Positions 33,401 through 43,748 of a DNA stretch of 64,000 nt are shown one piece after another. Location of the stretch: positions 2,542,001 through 2,606,000 of the forward strand of contig JAALGY010000015.1 of NCBI GenBank assembly GCA_032358165.1, read 5' to 3'. The notes under the pieces are model-generated. The model was given only the letters and a program-made list of their open reading frames with translations. It was not told where the DNA came from and did not search any database. This DNA is from Diplosphaera chodatii. Taxonomy: Eukaryota > Chlorophyta > Trebouxiophyceae > Prasiolales > Stichococcaceae. How positions within the stretch are numbered: the first letter of the stretch is position 1; each line of letters begins with the position of its first letter. A program made the translations under genes and the position numbers.

Positions 33401-35603
33401 GCCTCACATCAGAGTGGCTGGTGCGCCCCAGGCCAAGCCCGACTCGCATGAAGTAATCCGCTGCCACCTGCGCAGGAGCAGCATCCTCTGCATCCGAGCC
33501 CCACGTGGGTGATGTGCGTGCCTGATGCCAGCCACACTCGACACAGGCTCGCCTTCGAGAACAGGGCGGAAAGCACCGCCCGCTGCTCCACCAGGTGGCC
33601 GCAAGTCATCACCCCAAAAGCCTTCAGTATCTGCTCCGTCACCTGCGACGATCAGCAAGGAACGACCGAGTGTTAGGCAATCGACTCCACGATGCACTGT
33701 CACGATACACAGTGGAGCAGGCCACTTCGCTATGCTGGGTCGTTGGTCGGATGTCCTCCGTCCTTACCTTGCCAATGCCCGGGACCTTGCGGATGGGCAG
33801 CTCCGACACGAAGTGGTTGACAGCCTCCAAGGTGGCTGGCAGCACGTATTGCCCGTCCGGTTTGTTGCGATCAGCACAAACCTGTCACATCGTGCAGATG
33901 TGTCAGTGACAATAAGTGTGTCATCACATACGCGTCCCTGCATGGCGCTTGAGGACATATGCTGCAAGCACTCCTGACGTGCCCCACGAGCTGACAGTCT
34001 GGGGTAGTGAGGTAGTCTGATCACAACAGGCCGGCTGGCACACCTTTGCGAGCATGCAGTTGGGCGCGATCCCCACAGAGCAGGTGACACCCGTCTCCTC
34101 GCGCACCCGCTGCCGCAGCGCCTCACCCACCTCTGCCCCTGCACGTTATCATGGAAATCGTTTAGCATGGATTCGCTATTAATGACCATCCATCGGTGTC
34201 GAACCGCCGGTCCATGGCTGGATCTTACTTTGGTACAAACCTCAAGTCTGTGCAGCTTTCAGCCATACAGCACAAGGGACTCAGCAGCCAGCGCTCGGCT
34301 TGCTCACCCGTCATGTTATGTGTTGTGCAGTACGAGGTGATGTCCAGGAATGCCTCGTCCAGCGACCCAGCCTCCATGTCGGGGTCGAAGTCCGCAAATA
34401 TTTTGCGCGTCTGCTTGCTGACCGCGACATACCTCTGGAAGTCTGCGTGTGGACTAGACAACATTCTGTCTGTGACCAGATAGCTGGCAACACCAACACA
34501 AACATGCTGATGCACAGCACCAACGATGCCAGATCTATGAGCAGACAGCAAGCCGGGCAGGGAATGCAGGCAGACTCACCAGGGCGCACGAACACGAGCT
34601 CGGGGCACAGGCGGCGGCCGATGAAGCCGGGCATCGCAGAGCGCACCCCATAGCGCCGTGCAACATAGTTCGCTGTGGACACCATCCCAATGCCGCCCAC
34701 TGCCATCGGCTTGTGCTTCTGCACGAGCATCGGATGAACATCGGATGCGCACACCATCGACCAGCACACCCTACACCTGTGGTTGGGACGAAAGGCATCC
34801 TGGCCTGTGCCTACCTTACACGGACGAATCCAAGTTGGTGCCCTGCAATGACATCGTGCAGGCTGCATTCTAGTGCACCTCAGCTGGATACTGCAAAGAA
34901 CATGTGGACGCTGACAGATGTGCACCAGGGAGGGGTCGTGCAGCTCCTCGACAGAGGCGAAGAAGGCGTCCATGTCCACAACCAGCCAGGTTGCTGTCAG
35001 GTCCCGACCCGCGGCCAGCTGTGCCACCAACGCATCCATTGTTCTGCAGTGTCGAAATACAGATGCATCATCTATTGTTGTTGAACAGGTACGCATGCAC
35101 ATGGTGATGCACTAGACGAGGTGCAAGCCACAAGGGACATATTTGGACGGCGCTGTTTCCAATGGACTCGGTGCGGAAGGCCTCCATACTTTCCAAGTCA
35201 GCGTACCGTTGATGGCCGGACACCTGGCCTTGGGATAGCGCAGCTGCCTGCTTCTTGAGGCGCGCGATGCGCTCCTCCGTCTGCGCCTGCTTGCGCTGCT
35301 CGTTCTTGAAGTGCGCCGAGTTCTGCAGTTCAACCGACAGCAGTTGCTGATGGCAACATGCAACCCCAACAGTGTGCTGTTGTAGCGTGAAGGAGAGCGT
35401 AGGCGGCTCCACGGTACCTTTGACATTTCGTACACGACGCGCTGCACGTGCTCCATGTCAACGCCAACCATGCCGCCCTTGGCATTGGTGAACACGGTGT
35501 GATGGCGCCGCCAGGCGGCCTGCGACCCCTGCGGCTCCCCTGCATCATGGCCGCTGCCGTGTGGTGCGGCGGCTGTAGCTGCCCCGGCGCCCTCATGGCT
35601 CAT
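30401..35603 (-). CDS. POLK: Translesion DNA polymerase kappa (DinB family)
   Basis: A Y-family polymerase that copies past minor-groove DNA lesions. ATG at 35603 ([16 protein letters not shown]) opens a Pol kappa-type N-clasp ([33 protein letters not shown]). The palm and fingers follow: [70 protein letters not shown] with the catalytic acidic pair, [28 protein letters not shown] and [11 protein letters not shown]. After the thumb come [34 protein letters not shown] and a PIP-like [10 protein letters not shown]. The long tail has [12 protein letters not shown] and a UBZ finger, [20 protein letters not shown], assembled from two exons. The stop is TAG at 30403-30401. One intron appears to be GC-AG. 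The exon frame near 31500 is unsettled. Confidence 0.93.
33081..33192 (-). other. Candidate GC-AG intron in POLK
   Basis: The exon ending DLEAK (AAG at 33193) is followed by GCATGT and not GT. The next exon starts at 33080 after CAG with [18 protein letters not shown], which matches the Pol kappa segment before the GRTVTVKLK motif. No GT donor nearby preserves the alignment. Confidence 0.5.
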
Positions 35604-37086
35604 CGCGCGGCCGCGATCAGCGGACGACAGATTCTTGTGCTGTCATTGGCGGTGCGCAATGCGCCACAGGTGAGCAATGGCATTGTAGCATTGTCTGTCG
35701 TTGTGAATACATCGTATCGATTCAACCTGTTACAGACCGCCGTCTCCATGCGTCAATGGTACTCCCGGTGTCAGCTGTTGCAAGGGCAGATGGGCTGCAT
35801 CCAGTATATGGGGGTCAGGTCTATGGGTCAGCTCTAGATGTGTGAGTGGCAGTCTAGCCATCAATACAATCACCAGATGTGACACGAACATCAATCTAAG
35901 CTACAGCATGATAATCGTTGACGTACAAAGCACGCCTGACAAGACACCAAGGAGCAAACAGCCTGCTGTGCATGGTTTGGCGGCAGCACATAAAGCAGAG
36001 GAAGCACAGCAGCTGGGGACATTGGCAAGAGGGCTCGCTGACGCCAGCACCGCCCCCGATAACTCGGTTGCTGCTCGGCAAACATAGCAGCCCGTGCAGT
36101 GTAGAGTGCAGATGCAATTGGCACGCCGACTATGCACCGTTCTGGCGCCCAATCGGTCGCTGCAAGTCGCCCGCTGTCGGACTTTCGCCTCGGCATCGCC
36201 TAGCGCCTGTACTACAGCCGATCGCGGCGCTGCATCTGTCAGGTGAGACATTCAGGCCGTCGTGAAGCTGCTAACCTGCCGTGCCGCCGGCAATTGCCGC
36301 ATGCAGCGCCCCACTGAGCCAAAGCATTCGAGCCGAAGGACTCGAATCGCTGGCCCTCCGCTTTAAACGTACCACTCGGGCCTGACGGTTCGCATGGATG
36401 TATCGGTCACATTGGCTGGCGTGCGGCCGGTGTTGGAGGTCCTGGTCGACCGGTTCACCTCGTCTCGACTGAGACATCCGGTGGGTCTCCGACAGGTACT
36501 TTGCGCTGAGGCCGCGCTTCGGGAGCTCAAGGAGGGCGCACTGCGCATCAGCAGTGCAGCCTGGTGGCCTGAGGACAGCCCACACCGCCGCGAGACAGGT
36601 GGCTCGCCGGCTAGTTAGGCTCCCATGTGCATGGCTGCATGCACGACAGCTATGCCAATCTGGTGTCCCGAAGCGCATTTCCTCTTAAAGCTTCACGATC
36701 ACAATTGGTTCGACCAATCAGAGTCTGGGGACTGTGGTGTGAAGGTGACGCCGGCGACAGGCAGCCGCGGCGGGAGGCGTGCGATGGAGGCGGCTGCTGC
36801 ACTCCAGGAGGGGCAGGGCGAGGCGCCCGGCCTGCAGCGCATGCGCACGCGGGCCCACGATGCCTCGTCGACGCTGGGTGGGGCACCACGTGTCGATGAT
36901 ACATCACGTGATGGGTGGTTCTGACTCCTGCCGCACGGCTTGACAAATGGGCTGACAGTCTGGCTGTGTGACTTGCGTCCTGTTGCAGGCTGCTCGGGCT
37001 GCTGAACGCACTCTTCGCTCACTGTAGCAATTTTCCGCCGGCCACCGCACCCTGAACGGCCCTTGGTTTGGTCCGTTGCAGCCACC
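35604..37086. promoter_or_regulatory. 1.5-kb spacer between divergent POLK and PRORP
   Basis: Holds both promoters. Near 36704-36718 an ATTGGT and an ACCAAT face each other across CGs, making two CCAAT motifs in opposite orientations. A 74-codon forward frame at 36394-36618 is listed separately. I see no tRNA or other RNA gene. Confidence 0.4.
36394..36618 (+). CDS. Small hypothetical ORF, doubtful
   Basis: An ATG-to-TAG frame of 74 codons starting MDVSVTLAGVRPVLEVLVDR, upstream of PRORP in the same direction. Composition is coding-like and there are no internal introns, unlike every other gene here. I recognise no domain or membrane segment. Competing reverse-strand frames over the same bases are as long. 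It may be a 5' untranslated exon of PRORP, a real small gene, or chance. Confidence 0.2.
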   Translation: MDVSVTLAGVRPVLEVLVDRFTSSRLRHPVGLRQVLCAEAALRELKEGALRISSAAWWPEDSPHRRETGGSPAS

Positions 37087-40000
37087 ATGCATGATGCTGC
37101 GGACTCCGACTCGGAGACGGAGGCCGTTCAGGAAGCGGCGACGGTGCCGGGCGCAGGCGGCGCCGGCTTCGGGGCAGAGAACGACGTGCCGCCAGCTGCA
37201 GAGCGCGAGGTGCGTCGGCCAGGATCGCCTAGAACCAGACCAGCCTGCCCGTCGAAAGCATCTGGTTGATGCTCAGTTCGTCTGGAGCATGCTGACATAT
37301 GGAGATGTGGTCTGGGGCCAGTCGCACAACCTAGTGACCCTGCCGCCTAGGTGTCAGTGGTCAGCAACGCGTCCATCGGCGCGGACGCGGCGGTGACAGA
37401 CGACGACGCCAGCCTGGTGCAGGGCGCAGCGCACTCTGCCTTCGCTGGGGCCGGGGCCCAGCAGCAGGGCGCCAGCGACGTGCAGGTGAGCTCTGCATAC
37501 TGGTGTGCAGAGGCACACCAGTTGCTGACCGTGCATAACGACAGTGGCCCACCGTGCACCTGGGACCACTGCATTCTGCTGCATGCATTATTTGCAGGAA
37601 ACCCTTCATGACTGCAGGGTGGTGCCGCTGCTGGGGGCCTTGGCAACAGCCAGGCTGTGGCGCCCGATGCGGCTGGCGAGGCGGCGGGCGGCGAGATTCA
37701 GTCGGCTGGTCACCCCGCAGCCGCCAGCAACCTTGCACTCGCGCCAGCAGCCTCCACTATGACCAGCCCAGCCAGTGTGCCCATGCAGCAGCCGCTGCCG
37801 CCGACGTTCGACCCGCCTTCAGCAGCCGCGCACCTGGCGGGCACGCTCAGCATTGCAGAGCGCTCTGCCAGTGCAGCTGCTGCCCCTGTCGGCATCCCAC
37901 AGGTGTAGATCTCACCCACGCCTTGACTACACAGCACTGCGCTGCACGAGTGCTTCAATGTAGTTTTGTGGGACCTATCTGGTCCGTCCTTGCATGCAAA
38001 CATGGTATGCTTATTGACCATGCAGCCTGCTGGCAGCGAGAACGCATCTGCCCAGGGCGGCGGCCTCTTTGCTGCTGCCGGAGCCACGCCTGCCAGCCGA
38101 GGCCTTGGGCCTGCAGAGTCTATTGGCATGCCGGCGCCTGCTGGCAGCGTCGGCATGTATGTGCCCCAGGTGCAGTGGTTTGAGGCGTCCTGTTGCCTTG
38201 GGCTGACTTCTGCTGCTTCGGCTACTCTGCTTCAGTGAATTTGCACACTATGGTGGCAGCATCAGCACATGACTCGACTGTCCATGGCAAAGTGGATATG
38301 GAGTGGTACTGGATGTCACCACCATAGTGGAACCCTTCACAGAAGTATGACCTGTTGTGCTGAAGCAGTCAATGTGAGGTCTGTGGTGTATGCATGGCTC
38401 TGCCTGCACTCCACGCCACCAGCTTCAACTGCTGGCACCCAGGTGGGCCCGAACCTTGTACCCGAGCTCACCAAGTGCTCATTGCATGGTCAGGCACAAG
38501 CACGGGGCCTGCCACGGCGCAACCTGCAGCCCGGCTTCAGCTCAGCCGGCGGCGCCGTCGCCGCCGCCGCCAGCGGCCAGCCGCAGGGCAACGGCAGGGG
38601 GCACGACCCGCGGGGGGCTGGCGGCAGGGAGGCGGCCTCGCGCCCGCCGCCTGCGCCAATGCGCGCTGCGTCGGCCGACATGCGGGGCGCCGCCAGCACC
38701 GACGCCCAGATCGGCTCTGTTGCCCCCGGTCGTGAGGTAGGTTCTGGTGACCGGGTATGCCACCAAGCTCATCGTGCCTGCCCTGTACGCGAGGCACAGA
38801 TGCATAGCAGTTGCATCCCTGGCATGGTTGGGCAAGTCACAGCAGTCCGCACGGCAAGTGCAGATCAATTCACCACACGGTCTATCACTGATGTGGCTGC
38901 TGTCCACTAGCGGCGAACCCTGTGCCGTGGCTACCCCTGCAGGCAGCTGCGGACGATGCGGCGGCCACGCTCAGCGTGTCGGCAGCGCACAGCCAGGACA
39001 GCCAGGCGGGCAGCCGCGGGGGCGCGGGCGGCGACACACCGCGGGGCCCCTCCACCGCGGGGCAGTCGGGCCTGGTGGAGCGCCTGCCGCCCGCCGCCCA
39101 CCCCAGCCAGAGCGCGCTGTCTGGCCAGAGCCCCGCCGGCGGCAGGGTGAGCGCTCATTGTACATGTCAACGGTCAGCAGCAGACGCTGTCATCCTTGCA
39201 TTCGCATCAGTCATGCAGCGACCCTGCCATCGACGTGGTAAAACCCTCAGCATGCTAACATGGCGCTAATGCAGGCTCCGAGCGGCAGCGGCGCGGGCGA
39301 CAGCGCGGGGCCAGCTGGTGCCAGTCAGGCACCCCGCCCACAGCAGAGCCGGAAACGAAAGCGACCGGCATCGCCGGCAGATGAGGTGGGCTGCGTGCAT
39401 ATGCACCACATCATAGACACTGGCTTACGAAGCACGTTCTCACCTGTGTGAATTCCTGCTTGCTATCGCAAAGCTGCCCAGAAGGTGCTCCTACAGACAG
39501 CACCTGCAACTGCTGCTGCGCAGGTTTGCACACAGCTTGACTTTGGGACTCCTGACAGGGTCATCAGTGTATTGTACTGCTGCCTGCAGATTGCTTTCGC
39601 GATTCGTGACGCCGCGCGGGACCGCGACCCGCTGCGTGCGCTGGCGGAGTACGACCGCGGCCTGGCGGCGGGCATCGCCATGAAGCCAGACAGCTACGCC
39701 AGCCTGCTGTACCTGTGCGCCGGCGGCGACGGGTGGGAGGCGCGCGCCCGTGCCAGGGCAGACGACCCACAGTGCGTGCTGGCTTCGTGTCATGTGATCA
39801 TGATCTATGATCATGTCATAGCGTCCACCTCCGGTGCAGCCATGCGACCATGGCATCCAATCGGCCCATTGTTGCTCAATGGTGCACTGCTCTGATGTAT
39901 GTGATTGTTGCTGCCAGGCAAGCAGCCCCTGCCGCAGCAGCCAACGGCATGGCTGTCGACAGCGCAGCCGCCACAGCCCCCGAACCCACTGGCCTGCTGC

Positions 40001-43000
40001 CCAACGCCGCTGCTGCCACAGCAAATGGCGTCGACTACCAGATGCTGTACCAGCGCGGCCGCGAGGTCTTCGAATCGATGCAGCAGACAGGTGGGCTGCG
40101 GATGCTCCCGTGTGTTCACTTGTGCTGTGGTGTTGCATGCCGCTGCTGACCTGCCCAATGTTGGTACAGCTGGTTCTCTGGACACACCAACACGTCTCAT
40201 GCCTCGCCACGCAGACACTCCTTCGGATCGCTCTCAACCTATCCTTGCCATCGCAATGACTAGCCACGTGTTCCAAACATCCGATATGCAGCCTCACTGG
40301 CGCGCTGCCTGCTGCAGGGCTGCCCCTGTCGGAGACGGCATACACAGCCCTCGCACGCATGGCGGCGTCGGCGGGGGACGGTGCTGCGGCTCTGGCGGCG
40401 GCGCAGGCCATGGTGGCAGCCGGCATTTCGCCCCGCCTGCGCTCCTTCTGCCCCGCCCTGCTGGCCTTCTCCACCGCCGGGCAGGTGAGCAGACACGTAC
40501 AGCTTAATTCTGAGAAGCATTCATGAGCAGTGTGAACCGTGCACATCAAGTGACGGCGCTGTCATGAGTCCTGTGCGGACGTCTCAGTCATCAGCGTCAA
40601 CTACTGTTGTGTGCGCTGCTTCTCACATCATGTGGATTCGAGCCACGGTCTTGTGTCGACATGTCCAGGTTGTCGGCTGCTGGCATTTAGTCGTGGTACC
40701 AACGAGGTTGGCTTGACACCACATGTGCTTTGCGCCAGGTCGCCGAGGCTTTTGGCGTGGCGGACTCGCTCGCAGGCCTGGGCATCGACCTGACCGAGGC
40801 AGAGTTTGCTGCGCTGCTGCACGTGTGTCAGTTCGACCAGGGCTGGGCGCGCTCCGAGGCGCTGCTGCGGCGCATCGGCCGCGAGCTCACCACCCTCAGC
40901 ACCGTGCGTCCCTGTCGTTTGCACACGTCGTCACCAAGCTACCACCAAGCTGCAACACTATTGCTCATGTGGCTAGCAGCGGAAAGTCCAGCGGCGGTAG
41001 GCCCCAACCGGCTGTGCAATGAAAGTGGCAGCTGGCACCCCATCGGCAGGCGGCTCTTTTGCTGTATAGACTGTCTCACATTGACTCCTTTCCAGTGTTG
41101 CCAGCTCACTTTGCTGCTTGTATGTGTAGGGCACGCTGGCGACCGCCCGCTCGCTGTTCAGCTGCCCAGCAGCAGCCGCGGCCCTTGCGGACGGCGCGCA
41201 TCTGGCAGGCAGCGCGTGGCAGCTCTCAGAAGTCACTGTGGACAGCACAGGTCAGCAGCTGCCCATCGTTGCAGACTTGCATATCCGTACACTGCCTATG
41301 ATTGCTACACGATCTTGTGTGGTATAGTTTGTCAGGGTGAACTGTCAACATTGCAATGCTGTGTGGCGATCCAGGGCGGGAGAGCAGCAATGGAGAGCAG
41401 GTGGCAGCCTTTGACCTGGACGAAGGCGAGTGGGCAGCCTTTTCTGAAGGCATTGCACGGCTGGCCGCTGAGCAGGTGCCCCTCGCTGCCTGTGATATCA
41501 ACACCGTCTGCCGTTGCCGACTTGTCACTTTGGACCACTGACGGACGTCAACATGCCATGTTGGCTTAGTCATCTGCGCATGTCTGCTTGCATACCTCGG
41601 GTGTTATGAGGGCACATGTAATGCTACACAGTGGCTGGCTTATAACTGCTGTACTTCTCACAGCAACAAGACTGAGCCTGCCAAAGCAGATTGTTGCAAC
41701 CACTGCAGGAGCGCAAGGCACACGACTTTGAGACGTTCCAGCGATGGCTGGACGCCAATGGGCCGTTTGGCTGCGTCATCGACGGTGCCAACATAGCGCT
41801 CTACGGCCAGAACTTTGCTGAAGGCGGCTTTGACTTCGGCCAGATCGAGGCGGTGGTGCAGCATGTGCGCACCCGCCATCCCGGCCTCAAGCCTCTTGTG
41901 GTGAGTCCTGTTGTCGTTGAGGTTTGTCGTCGTTGCATGCCAAGCTGATCTGCTGGAGTTGAGTTCCTGATGGCGGCATTCCGACGCTGGCCTCGACAGC
42001 GGGACCTGCAGCACTTTGCAGCAAGAGCACGTGATCTGATGCCATCTCCCGCTTATGGAAAAAAGCATGGGGATGGTCGGGGGTGTTGGGCCTTGCTTGG
42101 GCACTGACGTGCAGCACCACCCATCGTTCAGCCTGGTCGACGGACTGAAAGTGCATATGGCCCACTGTTCCAGGTGCTGCATGCGGGCCGCACCAAGGGG
42201 CCCAAGGCTGCGGAGCCCCGGTCAGCCCAGCTCATGGCGCAGTGGCGCGCCTCGAAGACCTTCTATACCACGCCGTTCGGCTCCAACGACGACTGGTGAG
42301 CGAGAATTCTGTGGTAGGATTGGAGCTCGCCAGCGTCGGATGTGCCGCGGAATCATGTCGCGCCTCGTGTGGAAATTGTTGTGAGGCACAACAATGCCAT
42401 GTGAGTGACACCTAGAGTTTTGCGCCTGTCCAGAACTATGCAGCTACGGAATGGGAACCTCAGGCTGTGTGAAACAGCAACCTCTGCAGTACTGACGCAT
42501 GAGCTGCTCACCGCTGTTGGGGAAGCAGAAGCTGCCGACTGCTGTTCCTGGCAGGTACTGGATGTATGCGGCAGTCAGGGCGGGACACCAAGGGCTGCTC
42601 ATCTCCAATGACGAGATGCGCGACCACATCTTCCAGGTGCCTTCATCAAGCCGTTTGCAATGCCTGAAAACCGGCGCATCGTTGCTGCAATGGGTCATGC
42701 TGTCGGAGACCGTCGAGTAGCGTGTCCTATCATCTTCCTTGCAGCTGCTGGCGCCCAAGTTCTTCTTCAAGTGGAAGCAGCGGCACCAGGTGTGCTTGCT
42801 GCTCTTGACCGCAGCTGTCTCACTTCGCAGCAAACGAGAGTCTTTCACGGCACTGGGTGGCTTGTGCTGCTTGGGGAATTGCTTGGGAGCGAACGTCAAG
42901 ACAGAAATCTGCTGCCTTAATACTCGCTTCCTGTGCCCTGCCCATAGGTGCGGTATCACTTCGACGGCGGCCGGCACTTCACGACCACCTACCCGCCGCC

Positions 43001-43091
43001 GCACTCCACCGCCACGCAGCAGCTGCCCAGCAGCACATGGCTGCTGCCGGGCGCCGATGGGACATGGCTTGCAGCGCGGCCAGCAGCTTAG
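37087..43091 (+). CDS. PRORP: Protein-only RNase P (PRORP)
   Basis: PRORP cuts the 5' leader from precursor tRNAs without an RNA subunit. The ATG at 37087 sits in GCCACCATG and begins MHDAADSDSETEAVQEAA. Several exons (37087-39390) encode an unusually long low-complexity Ala/Gly/Pro/Ser region ending with RKRKRP, a likely nuclear signal. The PPR domain follows (IAFAIRDAARDRDPLRALAE near 39600; LPLSETAYTALARMAASAGD near 40330; ISPRLRSFCPALLAFSTAGQ; LTEAEFAALLHVC). The metallonuclease domain has VIDGANIALYGQNF (Asp at 41781), GSNDDWYWMYAAV across an intron at 42295, and SNDEMRDHIF (near 42606), so the four catalytic Asp are present. The stop is TAG at 43089-43091. In the model, the usual zinc ligands are replaced (STGRESSNGEQ at the CxxC site; TWLLP at the WHVP site). 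The localisation may be nuclear, organellar or both. Confidence 0.95.
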
Positions 43092-43748
43092 GGGTGTAAA
43101 AGCACAGCGTGCGCCGGTTTTGCCAAGTGGCGGCAGCTGCTTAGGGTTTGGGGCTTAGCAGCGGCCTGCCAGGCTGTGATGGTCTGCTGCCTGACACAGG
43201 CCGAAGCTGGCTCAGACACCATGTACCCAACATGCGACTAGAGATCGGTGGGACAGTTTCTGCTGCCGCAGTGGGGTCGAAGGACCCTTCCATATCGACT
43301 GTTGTATCGGCGAACAGCGGTGTAAATGGAATTGCAGTCGCAAGTCAGCTGCAGCTCGTTTGTTAACATAGGCACTCATTGGTAACTCCGAAGAGTAGAC
43401 GCCACAAGATACAGGGTGATATAGAGCGCTTGCTGCGTCATAATTCATGGCATGGCCCAGCAAACAAACGACTCCCCATGCGGGCAACCAGGCCCATGGG
43501 TCATTCCTGTCGAAGCTGCAATCTCACATCATGCTTCTGCGCCACTGGACCAAACACATGCTGTCGGACTGGCCACACCACTAAAGTCAGACGTCAGCTG
43601 CCACAACCTGGCAAAACCATATGTCATGCCAACCATCAACCAATTAAACAATCGATGGCACTCGCCCCTCTATTCGCAACATGAGCATCATTCCGCTGGC
43701 CGTCCCCACTCATGAAATATGCACATATCGCAGCGTGTTTGCAAGTAG
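43092..43748. other. Spacer between convergent PRORP and ABCG genes
   Basis: Contains both 3' ends. Forward TGTAA motifs lie at 43095-43099 and 43321-43325; the second gives a more usual 3' UTR length for PRORP. I find no reverse-strand TGTAA for the ABCG gene. No gene is evident. Confidence 0.4.

Noticed and set aside
36320..36365. Possible tRNA fragment around GACTCGAATC
   Set aside because: No cloverleaf can be drawn on either strand.
39491..40549. 352-codon reverse-strand open frame
   Set aside because: It lies opposite PRORP PPR exons and their introns, with no motif; long antisense frames are common opposite G+C-rich coding DNA.
43139..43155. Telomere-like TTAGGGTTTGGGGCTTAG
   Set aside because: A single degenerate unit with no tandem array, just after PRORP.
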